A stretch of 64,000 nt of DNA from positions 62,001-126,000 of the forward strand of contig NZ_FODD01000014.1 of the NCBI RefSeq assembly GCF_900110255.1, in the 5' to 3' direction. The position numbers and the translations under genes were made by a program. The notes under the pieces are model-generated. The model did not search any database, had not been told where the DNA came from, and saw nothing but the letters and a program-made list of their open reading frames with translations. Source of the DNA: Actinacidiphila rubida (GTDB lineage: Bacteria; Actinomycetota; Actinomycetes; Streptomycetales; Streptomycetaceae). Shown here in pieces: positions 23,437 through 31,414 of the stretch; positions within the stretch are counted from its first letter, which is position 1, and every line of letters starts with the position of its first letter.

Positions 23437-25424
23437 GTGGTCAGCTCCAGCTTCGGGACGCCGGCCGGGGTGAACCCGAACACCTGGCCGTACAGGGAGA
23501 GTTCGGCCTCCAGGCTGGTGACCATGGTGTCGAGGCGGCGGAAGCCGTGGCTCTCCCCCTCGAACGCGATGTAGGCGTGCGGGATGCCGCGGCCGGCGAC
23601 CGCGGCGAGGAACCGCTCGCACTGCACGGGCGGGCAGATCACGTCGTCCAGGCCCTGCAGCAGCAGGAACGGTACGTCGATGCGGTCGCCGTGGTGGACC
23701 GGCGAGCGATCGCGGTACCGCTCGGGCACCTCGTCCAGCGGGCCGATGAGCGTCTCCAGGTACCGGGACTCGAAGTCGTGCGTCTCGCCGCCGGCGGGCG
23801 ACCAGCCGTACAGGTCGAGGATCGGGTAGATGACGGTGCCGCAGGCGTAGGTGCTGGTGGAGGTGAGCGCCGCGGCGCTCGTCCAGCCGCCGGCGCTGCC
23901 GCCGCGGATGGCCAGCCGGTCCGGGTCCGCGGCGCCTTCGGCGACGAGGCCCGCGGCGACCGCCGCGCAGTCCTCGACGTCGACGACGCCCCACTGCTCG
24001 CGCAACCGGTTGCGGTACGCGCGGCCGTAGCCGGTGGAGCCGCCGTAGTTGACCTCGGCGACGCCGATGCCGCGCGAGGTGAAGTAGGCGATCTCCAGGT
24101 CCAGCACCATTCCGGCGCGGCTGGTGGGTCCGCCGTGCACCCACACCGCGTAGGGCGCGGGGCCCTCCCCGGTGACGGCCGGGTTGGCCGGCGGGTAGAT
24201 GTTGGCGTGCACCTCGCGGCCGCCGGGGCCGGTGAAGACCCGGTGCCGTGCCTCGGGGAGGTAGGCGGGGTCGACGGTGTCGTGGTGCGCGTTGCCCACC
24301 ACGCGGGTGTGGCCCGAGATCGCGTCGAGTTCGACGATCTCGTAGGAGGTGCGGGCGCCGGCGGCGACACCGACGACGCGGCGGCCGGCGCCGGCGAGCG
24401 TCGGGTTCCACTCGGTCCACGGCCCGGCGGCGTCGGCGATCTCACCGGTGGCCGGGTCGAGCAGGCCGAGCCGCAGGGCGCCGACGCCGTGCAGCACCGC
24501 GATCAGGCCGTTGTCGAGCGCGCGGAACCAGCGGTGGCCGAGCTTCCACAGCGCGTTGCCGAACTCCTCCTCGCGCGGGCACAGGTTGACGGCCTCGCCG
24601 CTGTCGGGGTCGACGCGGTGCAGGTTCCACCAGCCGGTACGGTCGGTGAGGGCGAGCAGGGTGCCGTCGGGCGCCCAGTCGGCCTGGGTGACGGACTCCT
24701 CGGGGCCGCCGAGGACGGTGCGGGCGGTGCCGAAGGTGCCGTCGTCGAAGACGTCGGCGACGCGCAGTTCGGTGCCGTCCCATGGCATCCGCGGGTGATC
24801 CCAGGCGATCCAGGCGGCGCGGGCGCCGTCCGGCGACAGGCGGGGGCCGGTGACGAAACGGTGGTTCTCGGCAGTCAGTTCGCGGACCGCGGTGCGGTCG
24901 CCGGCGGCGGAGCCGTCGAGCGGCACGGCGGCCGGCACGCGGCGGCAGTCGCTGGGGCCTTCGCCGGTGAACTCCTCGAGCACGGCCCAGACCTCGCCGT
25001 GTTCGGGGTGCACGGCCAGGTCGGCCCAGCGCAGCCCGCCGCCGGTCCCGGACACCGGGGTCAGGGGCCGTGGCCCGTCGCCGGGGGTGTCCGGGCGGAA
25101 GGCGTAGAGCCGCTGGTCGGCGTGGTGGACGAAGACGATCAGCGGGGAGTCGTCGACGATCGCGCCGGCCCACGGGGTGCCGCCGTACTCGATGAGGCGG
25201 CTGCGCACGTTCCAGGGCGCGGGCAGCGGGCACTCCTCGGTGCCGTCGGGACGGCGCCGGATCAGGGCGCGGCGGCCCGCCTCGGCGGGCCGCGGCGCGG
25301 TCCACCACAACTCGTCGCCGACCGCGCCGACGTACTCGGGGCTGCCGTCGTGGGCGGCGGCGGTCGCCGCGTCGATGGGCGAGGGCCAGGTGCCGTAGGG
25401 CGCCGTGGGCAGGGCGGCGGTCAT
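23433..25424 (-). CDS. S9-family prolyl oligopeptidase-like peptidase
   Basis: 663 residues. An N-terminal beta-propeller of WD40/PD40-like blades (~20-390; for example RLSPDGARAAWIAWDHP and DWAPDGTLLALTDRTG) caps a C-terminal alpha/beta hydrolase domain (~400-660). The catalytic Ser lies in AIRGGSAGGWTSAAAL (~500), the Asp in LLLQGLDDVICPP (~592) and the His in FEGESHGFRR (~628). VWVHGGPTSRAG is the oxyanion-hole strand. It hydrolyses short peptides or acyl-amino acids in the cytoplasm. It overlaps both neighbours in the operon by ATGA-type junctions, implying coupled translation. Confidence 0.92.
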   Translation of the reverse strand: MTAALPTAPYGTWPSPIDAATAAAHDGSPEYVGAVGDELWWTAPRPAEAGRRALIRRRPDGTEECPLPAPWNVRSRLIEYGGTPWAGAIVDDSPLIVFVHHADQRLYAFRPDTPGDGPRPLTPVSGTGGGLRWADLAVHPEHGEVWAVLEEFTGEGPSDCRRVPAAVPLDGSAAGDRTAVRELTAENHRFVTGPRLSPDGARAAWIAWDHPRMPWDGTELRVADVFDDGTFGTARTVLGGPEESVTQADWAPDGTLLALTDRTGWWNLHRVDPDSGEAVNLCPREEEFGNALWKLGHRWFRALDNGLIAVLHGVGALRLGLLDPATGEIADAAGPWTEWNPTLAGAGRRVVGVAAGARTSYEIVELDAISGHTRVVGNAHHDTVDPAYLPEARHRVFTGPGGREVHANIYPPANPAVTGEGPAPYAVWVHGGPTSRAGMVLDLEIAYFTSRGIGVAEVNYGGSTGYGRAYRNRLREQWGVVDVEDCAAVAAGLVAEGAADPDRLAIRGGSAGGWTSAAALTSTSTYACGTVIYPILDLYGWSPAGGETHDFESRYLETLIGPLDEVPERYRDRSPVHHGDRIDVPFLLLQGLDDVICPPVQCERFLAAVAGRGIPHAYIAFEGESHGFRRLDTMVTSLEAELSLYGQVFGFTPAGVPKLELTT

Positions 25425-26800
25425 CGGCCCTCCTCGCCGGCCGGGGCGGTGGCGCCGCGCAGGAAGCGGTCCAGCACGCGGACGCCGAAGTGCAGGGCGT
25501 CGACCGGGACGCGCTCGTCCACGCCGTGGAACAGCGCGAGGTAGTCGTAGCCGGGCGGCAGCTTCAGCGGGGAGAAGCCGTAGCCGGTGATGCCGAGCCG
25601 GGAGAACTGCTTGGCGTCGGTGCCGCCGGACATGCAGTAGGGCACCACGTGGCCCTGCGGGTCGAAGTGCTCCAGCGCCTCGCGCATCGCCGCGTAGGTG
25701 GGCGAGTCGACGGGTGCGGTCAGCGGGACCTCGCGGTGGTGGTACTCCCACGTCACGTGCGGGCCGGTGAGCTCGTCGAGCGTGGTGGTGAACTCCTCCT
25801 CGCCGCCGGGCAGGATGCGCCCGTCGACGAAGGCGGTGGCGGCGCCGGGGATGACGTTCACCTTGTAGCCGGCGTCCAGCATCGTGGGGTTGGCGCTGTT
25901 GCGCACGGTGGACTTCACCAGCGTGGCGGACGGGCCGAGCTTGGCGAGCAGCCCGTCGACGTCGTCCAGGTCGGCGGCGACGCCGTGCAGTTCGGCCAGC
26001 GCGAGCAGTTCGGCGCGCACGGTGTCGGTGATGCGCACCGGCCACCGGTGCTCGCCGATGCGGGCGATCGCCGCGGCGAGGTGGGTGACGGCGTTGTCGT
26101 GGTTGACCTTGGAGCCGTGGCCCGCGGTGCCCTTGGCGCTGAGCTTGAGCCATGCGGTGCCGCGCTCGCCGGCCGCGACCGGGTAGATCCGCAGTCCGTC
26201 GCCGGCGTGGAAGGTGAACGCGCCGGACTCGCTGATGCCTTCGGTGCAGCCCTCGAAGAGGTCGGCGTGCTCGGCGACGAGGTAGCCGGAGCCGTAGGCG
26301 GCGCTGTCCTCCTCGTCGGCGGTGAAGGCCAGCACGATGTCGCGCGGCGGACGCTGCCCGCTGCGGGCCCAGGCGCGGACGGTGGAGAGCACCATCGCGT
26401 CCATGTTCTTCATGTCGACGGCGCCGCGGCCCCACACCACCCCGTCGCGCACCTCGCCGGAGAACGGGTGCACCGTCCAGTCGGCGGGCTCGGCGGGGAC
26501 CACGTCCAGGTGGCCGTGGACCAGCAGGGCGCCGGCGGTCGGGTCGGTGCCGGGGATGCGGGCGACGACGTTCGCGCGGCCGGGTGCGGACTCCAGGATC
26601 TGCGGGGTGATCCCGGCGTCGGCCAGCTGCTCGGCGACGTACTCGGCGGCGGGGCGCTCGATGCCCTCGCCACCACCGCGGTTGGTGGTGTCGATCCGGA
26701 TCAGCTCGGAGGTGAAGCGCACCACCTCGTCGAGTGCCTGCGCGTCGATCACGAGGGAGGTATCCGCCGCCGCGGGGGCGGTGGTCCGCTGCTCAGCCAT
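25421..26800 (-). CDS. M20/M25/M40-family zinc peptidase
   Basis: 459 residues. Metal ligands of the M20 family are in place: LLVHGHLDVVPAE (His, ~109), VVWGRGAVDMKNMDA (bridging Asp, ~143), FTADEEDSAAYG (Glu pair, ~178) and near the C-terminus LALFHGVDERVP (His, ~430). A dimerization domain spans ~215-350, starting with GERGTAWLKLSAKGTAGHGS. Members include dipeptidases, aminoacylases and carboxypeptidases; the exact substrate is not evident. It is the second gene of the operon, overlapping the M55 gene by eight bases and the S9 gene by four. Confidence 0.91.
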   Translation of the reverse strand: MAEQRTTAPAAADTSLVIDAQALDEVVRFTSELIRIDTTNRGGGEGIERPAAEYVAEQLADAGITPQILESAPGRANVVARIPGTDPTAGALLVHGHLDVVPAEPADWTVHPFSGEVRDGVVWGRGAVDMKNMDAMVLSTVRAWARSGQRPPRDIVLAFTADEEDSAAYGSGYLVAEHADLFEGCTEGISESGAFTFHAGDGLRIYPVAAGERGTAWLKLSAKGTAGHGSKVNHDNAVTHLAAAIARIGEHRWPVRITDTVRAELLALAELHGVAADLDDVDGLLAKLGPSATLVKSTVRNSANPTMLDAGYKVNVIPGAATAFVDGRILPGGEEEFTTTLDELTGPHVTWEYHHREVPLTAPVDSPTYAAMREALEHFDPQGHVVPYCMSGGTDAKQFSRLGITGYGFSPLKLPPGYDYLALFHGVDERVPVDALHFGVRVLDRFLRGATAPAGEEGR

Positions 26801-27626
26801 ACTGCTCCTCCACGGCCTGCGAGACGAGGGTGGTGACCGCCTTGAAGGCCCGGATGGCCTCGTACATGGTCGGCAGCGTGTAGGCGACACGGCGCTCGCC
26901 GGTCCGCTCCACGCCCGGCACGACACCGGCCGCGCCGGCCAGGTGCACGGCGTCGAACTCCAGCTCCACGGTGAACGGCCCGGCCTGGGAGGGCTCCTGG
27001 CGGACCGCGAGGGACGCGGCCTCCTTGGCGGCGGCCCGGATGTCGGCGGCGGTGCGCGCCGGCGGGCGGCACACGGCGGCGTACCGGGAGACGTAGTCCT
27101 TGACCGCGACGGTGCGGGCGAGCGGCGCGTAGCCCTGCGCGTCGATGCCGGTGCGGTCGTCGCCGGTGACGAGGACGACGGGCACGCCGTACTCCGCGAC
27201 CACCAGGGCGTTGAGCCGGCCCTCGCTCGCGGGCTCGCCGTTCACCCACACGCCGGTGATGGAGTTGGCGAGGTAGGTGTGCGCGAGGACGCCCTCGGTG
27301 CCGGCGCCGGTGTGGTAGCCGACGAACGCGATGCCGTCGACGTCGCCGTGCTGGACGCCCTCGACCATGGAGAGGTCCTTGTGGCGGCCGGTGAGCATCT
27401 GGGCGCGCTCGTCGAGCTTCTCGAGCAGCAGGTTGCGCATGGTCCAGTGCGCCTCGTTGATCAGCACCTCGTCGGCGCCGCCGTCGAAGAAGCCGGCCAC
27501 GGCGGCGTTGACATCGGAGGTGAACAGGTGGCGGCAGCGCTGCCACTGCTCGCTGCCGGGCAGCACGTCGGCCGGCCAGGTCACACCGGTCGCGCCTTCC
27601 ATGTCCGCGGAGATGAGGATCTTCAT
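26793..27626 (-). CDS. M55-family D-aminopeptidase (DppA type)
   Basis: 277 residues, the DppA length. Zinc ligands are seen as MKILISADMEGATGV (Asp8 and Glu10), LINEAHWTMRN (His60), FVGYHTGAGTEG (His104) and VNGEPASEGRLNA (Glu133), matching the Bacillus DppA numbering closely. DppA enzymes remove N-terminal D-amino acids, for example from D-Ala-D-Ala or D-Ala-Gly-Gly, in a ring-shaped decamer in the cytoplasm. First gene of the four-peptidase operon. A DasR-type operator lies 64 bases upstream of the ATG. Together with the S66 LD-carboxypeptidase this points to use of murein or D-amino-acid peptides. Confidence 0.92.
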   Translation of the reverse strand: MKILISADMEGATGVTWPADVLPGSEQWQRCRHLFTSDVNAAVAGFFDGGADEVLINEAHWTMRNLLLEKLDERAQMLTGRHKDLSMVEGVQHGDVDGIAFVGYHTGAGTEGVLAHTYLANSITGVWVNGEPASEGRLNALVVAEYGVPVVLVTGDDRTGIDAQGYAPLARTVAVKDYVSRYAAVCRPPARTAADIRAAAKEAASLAVRQEPSQAGPFTVELEFDAVHLAGAAGVVPGVERTGERRVAYTLPTMYEAIRAFKAVTTLVSQAVEEQYG

Positions 27627-27690
27627 GCCGTCACGTTACGCGGCCGCGGCGGGCCCCGGCCAGAGCCCCCCGCGACCTGTGGACAACTTC

Positions 27691-27706
27691 AGTGGTCTAT
27701 ACCTCT
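27691..27706. promoter_or_regulatory. DasR-responsive element (dre)-like site upstream of peptidase operon
   Basis: The 16 bases AGTGGTCTATACCTCT match the published DasR consensus ANTGGTCTAGACCANT at 12 of its 14 fixed positions. It lies 64 bases upstream of the M55 ATG, in the 85-base gap after the upstream methyltransferase gene, where the operon promoter should be. DasR is a GntR-family repressor released by glucosamine-6-phosphate-type signals. Confidence 0.6.
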
Positions 27707-27711
27707 CGAGG

Positions 27712-28434
27712 TCACCCTGGACGGCCCGCCACCAGCCATTTCGACGGAACCTCGACGGTCTCGCCGTCGGGTGTGAACTCGGTCGTCACCAGCGGCTGTT
27801 CACCCTCGGCCAGCACCGTGAGACCCGCTTCGTGGAAGTAGCCGGGCACCGCCGCGTCGGCCACCTCGCCCGGCGCGATACCGTGCGAGAAAACCGCGCG
27901 GAGTTTCAGCGGCGGCCCCTGCGGGCCGGCGGCCAGACCCGCCAGCACCTCCTTGGCGGCCTCGGCGAGCTCCACGGCGAAGACCCGGCCGCGCTCCCCG
28001 GTCAGGGCGGCGATGCCCGCCACCAAGGCGGCCCGGTCCGGCGTCCGGCACTGGTGCAGCACCCCGCGCATGTAGACGTTGGCGTCGCCCAGCTCGTCGT
28101 GCAGCCGCCGCACCGCGTCGGCGTCGACGCCGTCCAGCCGCCGGTAGTCGGCCGTGCCGCGCGGATCGTCGCGGCGGGCGAGCGCGACGGCCGCGCGGGC
28201 CAGGTCCACGCCGACCACCCGGTCGTAGCGCCCGGCCAGGAAGCGGGTCTGCGTGCCGTTGCCGCATCCCAGGTCCACCAGCGGCAGCCCCGGGTCGAAG
28301 TGCGGCTCGAAGTGCGGCAGGTGCCGCGCCGCCGTCACCGAGGGATCGGCGTCCCAGAAGACGCCGCCGGCCTCGGCGGGCGCGTCCTGCCAGAACCCCT
28401 CCCACGCCTGCTCGTACTCGCTGGACACCTTCAC
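27712..28434 (-). CDS. Class I SAM-dependent methyltransferase
   Basis: 240 residues. PLVDLGCGNGTQTRFLAGRY is motif I (~50-70), VVGVDLARAAVALARR motif II region, and a final strand set ends in TEFTPDGETVEVPSKW. It begins at a GTG (28434). The substrate is unknown; proteins of this type are often annotated as thiopurine S-methyltransferase-like. The gene stops five bases before the dre-like site and the peptidase operon follows in the same direction, so read-through is possible. A tandem GAACGTGACC pair (28455-28474) lies just upstream. Confidence 0.85.
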   Translation of the reverse strand: MKVSSEYEQAWEGFWQDAPAEAGGVFWDADPSVTAARHLPHFEPHFDPGLPLVDLGCGNGTQTRFLAGRYDRVVGVDLARAAVALARRDDPRGTADYRRLDGVDADAVRRLHDELGDANVYMRGVLHQCRTPDRAALVAGIAALTGERGRVFAVELAEAAKEVLAGLAAGPQGPPLKLRAVFSHGIAPGEVADAAVPGYFHEAGLTVLAEGEQPLVTTEFTPDGETVEVPSKWLVAGRPG

Positions 28435-28454
28435 ACGTACTCACCACTCCCCAG

Positions 28455-28474
28455 GAACGTGACCGAACGTGACC
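28455..28474. repeat. Tandem decamer GAACGTGACC x2
   Basis: Two perfect adjacent copies in the 88-base gap between the SpoIIE-type phosphatase stop and the methyltransferase start. A direct decamer repeat could bind an OmpR/PhoP-type dimer; this is position-based speculation. Confidence 0.5.
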
Positions 28475-28522
28475 GTGCACGGGAAGGGCGCGCCCGCGGG
28501 GCTGCCCGGCCCGACCCCCGTG

Positions 28523-31117
28523 TCAGTGCCTCCGGCGCGGCAGCGTCTGCTCGAACCAGACGGTCTTGCCGTGCGCGGTGCGGCTGGTGCCCCATTCACG
28601 GGCCAGCCTGCTGACGATGCGCATGCCCCGGCCGCCCTCGTCCTGCGGGCCGGCGCTCATCAGCACCGGCAGGGCGTGGTCGTCGTCGCTGACCTCGCAC
28701 AGCAGGGCGCCGGCCCGCACCAGGCGCAGGCCGACCCGCCGGGTGTGGGCGTGCCGCAGGGCGTTGGCCACGACCTCGCCGACCAGCGTCTCGGCCGTCC
28801 CGGCGATCGCGTCGAGGCCCCAGTCGCGCAGGGTCTGCCGGACCAGCCGGCGGGCCCGGCCGGCCTCGCGCGGGTCGATGTCCAGCTCCCAGGCGGCGAC
28901 GTCCTCCCGCGGGATGCCGTTCAGGCGGGCCATCAGCAGGGCGACGTCGTCCTTGCGGCCGTCGCGGGGGTTGAGGGCGCGGATGATCGTGTCGCACGCG
29001 TCGTCCATGGACGCGGCCGGGTGGGCCGCGCTCTCGCACAGGGCGGCCAGGCCCGTGCCGATGTCCTGGCCGCGCACCTCCACCAGCCCGTCGGTGCACA
29101 GCACCAGGCGGTCGCCGGGCGCCACCCGGAACCTGACCTCCTCGAAGGGCACGCCGCCGACGCCCAGCGGGGCGCCGGTGGGCATCTCCAGCAGTTCGCT
29201 GCGGCCGTCCGCGGCGCGCACCAGGACCGGCGGGATGTGCCCGGCGTTGGCCATCCGCAGCTCGGACTCCACCGGGTCGTAGACCGCGTACACGCAGGTG
29301 GCCAGGTACTGGTCGCCGAGGCGCTGCGCCAGGTCGTCGAGGGTGCGCAGCAGGTGCGCGGGCGGCATGTCCAGCGCCGCCATGGTCTGCACGGCGGTGC
29401 GGAACTGGCCCATCATCGCCGCGGAGTTCAGGCCGTGTCCCATGACGTCGCCGACGACCAGGGCCAGCCGCGACCCGGGCAGTTTGATGCTGTCGAACCA
29501 GTCGCCGCCGACCCGGCCCATCCGGGTGCCCGGGAGGTAGCGGGTCGCCATGTCGCAGCCCGGCATGTGCGGCGCGATGTGCGGCAGCATGCTGTCCTGC
29601 AGGGTGTCGGCGACGTTCTCCTGGTACGTGTACATACGGGCGTTGTCCAGCACCAGACCGGCCCTCGCGGCCAGCTCGGCACCGGTGACCCGGTCCATGT
29701 CGTCGAACGGCACGCGCTCGCGGTGGCGCAGCAGCACGATGAACCCGAGCACCACCGTGCGGGCCTTGAGCGGGACGACCAGCATGGAGCGGTTGTTGAT
29801 CAGCGGGCTGATGTCGCGCTTGGGGAACTGCGCGGCGATGGCGTTCCCCATCTCCTCGCTGATCCGCGGGACCAGCACCGGCTCACCGGTGGTCATGCAC
29901 TGGAAGAACGGCGTCCGGGCGGGGAACGGCATCGACTCGCCGACCGGCACCACGTCGTCCCAGCGGCCCGGCTCGTCGGTGTGCTCGACCGCCACGCGGT
30001 GCCACATCGTCGTCACGTCCGGCGGGCCGTCGGGGAAGCCCTCGCCGGCCAGCACCTGCTCGCGCAGGTACGTCCCGGCCACGTCCGTGAAGCGCGGCAC
30101 GACCGCCTCGCTGACCTCCTGGATCGTGCGGGCCAGGTCCAGGGAGGTGCCGATGCGGCCGCTGACCTCGTTGAGGAACTCCAGGCGCTCGCGCACCGCG
30201 GCGTACTCCAGGTCCGGCGCCAGGTCCTCGGCCGGGGCGGCGGCCGGGTCCAGCGCGGCGGCCGCGGCGGCCGCGATCCGCCTGGCCTGCCGCTCCACAC
30301 GGCGCGGCACTCCCCAGTCGGGGGTGACCGGCACCCGGTCGTGCCGGCTGATCTCCAGGACGGGATAGCCCAGTTCCAGGACCTGGGCGACGATCCGGGC
30401 GCTGTCCAGCGGGTTCATGCTGGGCAGGATCTCCGGGAGCCGCTTGGCCAGCTGGTCGGCGCCGGCGAACTCGGTGTGCAGGGCGAAGCCGGGGGCGGTC
30501 CGCTCGACGAGCCGCGGTTCGGCGGTCGCCGCCTCCGCGTCCGGGTCCGCCCCGGCCGCCTCGGGCTCGACCTGGGCGGCGTCGGCGGCGAGGACCAGCA
30601 GCCGCTCCGGGCCGGGTCCGGCGAGCGGGTACGCCCACCACAGCACGTCGAGCGGGCCGGGCTCGCGGCCTTCCTCGCCGGCGCCGACGGCGTCCGCAGT
30701 GCTCCCAGTGCCCGGGGTACTCACCGTGAGGCGCTGCGCAGGGTCCGCGGGGACGGGCGGAGCGGCGTGGTCGTGGAGCCGGGCACGGCCGGCCGTCGGG
30801 TAGGGGGATCCCAGCGCGAACGGGGACTCCGCGTCGTGAGGCACGCCGCCGGGAAGGGGGTAGGCCGCTCCGTAGGCGCCCTCCTGGCCCTCCGGGGAGG
30901 CGGCGCCGAAGTCCGCCGCGCGGCCGGACAGCGCCTCGTCCAGCGCGCCGCCCACGGGTAACAGGTCCAGCGCGGGGCGGCCCACCGCCTCGTCGCGGGA
31001 CGGGCCGAACAACCGCCGTGCTCCCGTGCTCCAGTGCGACACCAGGCCGTCGGCGTCCACGACGATCACCGCGAGCGGGATCCGTCCGGATGGCCCTGGC
31101 GGGGTTCGGCGGTCCAT
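28523..31117 (-). CDS. PP2C-type SpoIIE phosphatase with PAS, GAF and ATPase domains
   Basis: 864 residues. In order: a short PAS domain (~10-75, with AVIVVDADGLVSHWSTGARR); a variable Pro/Gly-rich stretch (~75-330); a GAF domain (~335-475); a SpoIIE PP2C phosphatase (~490-715); and a HATPase_c anti-sigma kinase domain (~730-855). The phosphatase metal sites read RVGGDWFDSIKLPG, VVGDVMGHGL, LVLCTDGLVE and RKDDVALLMARL; the ATPase has GEVVANALRHAH and DEGGRGMRIV. It has no membrane helix. Such proteins control sigma factors through anti-anti-sigma phosphorylation. The ATG at 31117 follows AAGGAG. No sigma-factor gene is adjacent. Confidence 0.92.
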   Translation of the reverse strand: MDRRTPPGPSGRIPLAVIVVDADGLVSHWSTGARRLFGPSRDEAVGRPALDLLPVGGALDEALSGRAADFGAASPEGQEGAYGAAYPLPGGVPHDAESPFALGSPYPTAGRARLHDHAAPPVPADPAQRLTVSTPGTGSTADAVGAGEEGREPGPLDVLWWAYPLAGPGPERLLVLAADAAQVEPEAAGADPDAEAATAEPRLVERTAPGFALHTEFAGADQLAKRLPEILPSMNPLDSARIVAQVLELGYPVLEISRHDRVPVTPDWGVPRRVERQARRIAAAAAAALDPAAAPAEDLAPDLEYAAVRERLEFLNEVSGRIGTSLDLARTIQEVSEAVVPRFTDVAGTYLREQVLAGEGFPDGPPDVTTMWHRVAVEHTDEPGRWDDVVPVGESMPFPARTPFFQCMTTGEPVLVPRISEEMGNAIAAQFPKRDISPLINNRSMLVVPLKARTVVLGFIVLLRHRERVPFDDMDRVTGAELAARAGLVLDNARMYTYQENVADTLQDSMLPHIAPHMPGCDMATRYLPGTRMGRVGGDWFDSIKLPGSRLALVVGDVMGHGLNSAAMMGQFRTAVQTMAALDMPPAHLLRTLDDLAQRLGDQYLATCVYAVYDPVESELRMANAGHIPPVLVRAADGRSELLEMPTGAPLGVGGVPFEEVRFRVAPGDRLVLCTDGLVEVRGQDIGTGLAALCESAAHPAASMDDACDTIIRALNPRDGRKDDVALLMARLNGIPREDVAAWELDIDPREAGRARRLVRQTLRDWGLDAIAGTAETLVGEVVANALRHAHTRRVGLRLVRAGALLCEVSDDDHALPVLMSAGPQDEGGRGMRIVSRLAREWGTSRTAHGKTVWFEQTLPRRRH

Positions 31118-31414
31118 GGTCTCGTCGGGCTCCTTCCCGTGGCACCCGCCGCACGCGTCCGCCGAGCTCCAGGGGAGGGAGCCCGGCGGCACAAGATCTG
31201 CGATGCCGCTACCACGGTACGGCCGCCGGGGTTGCCGGGGCAGGCGTTGCGCAAAACCGGGCGCACGCCCGCGCACGAGCAACCAACGCAGTCGTGCTAG
31301 CGTCCAAACACCTGTGTTCGACGTGCGTCCGGCCGACGACCGGAAGGCGCCTCGACCCCCCCGCCGGCCGGGCCCGGTCGGGACGACTCCGTACCCGCTA
31401 CCGGAAGAGGCCAC

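Noticed and set aside
31306-31320. Second LexA-type box (GTGTTCGA) upstream of the membrane protein
   Set aside because: Only one half-site fits; the other arm does not match TCGAAC. The AACAC-CT-GTGTT symmetry is noted but too short to call.
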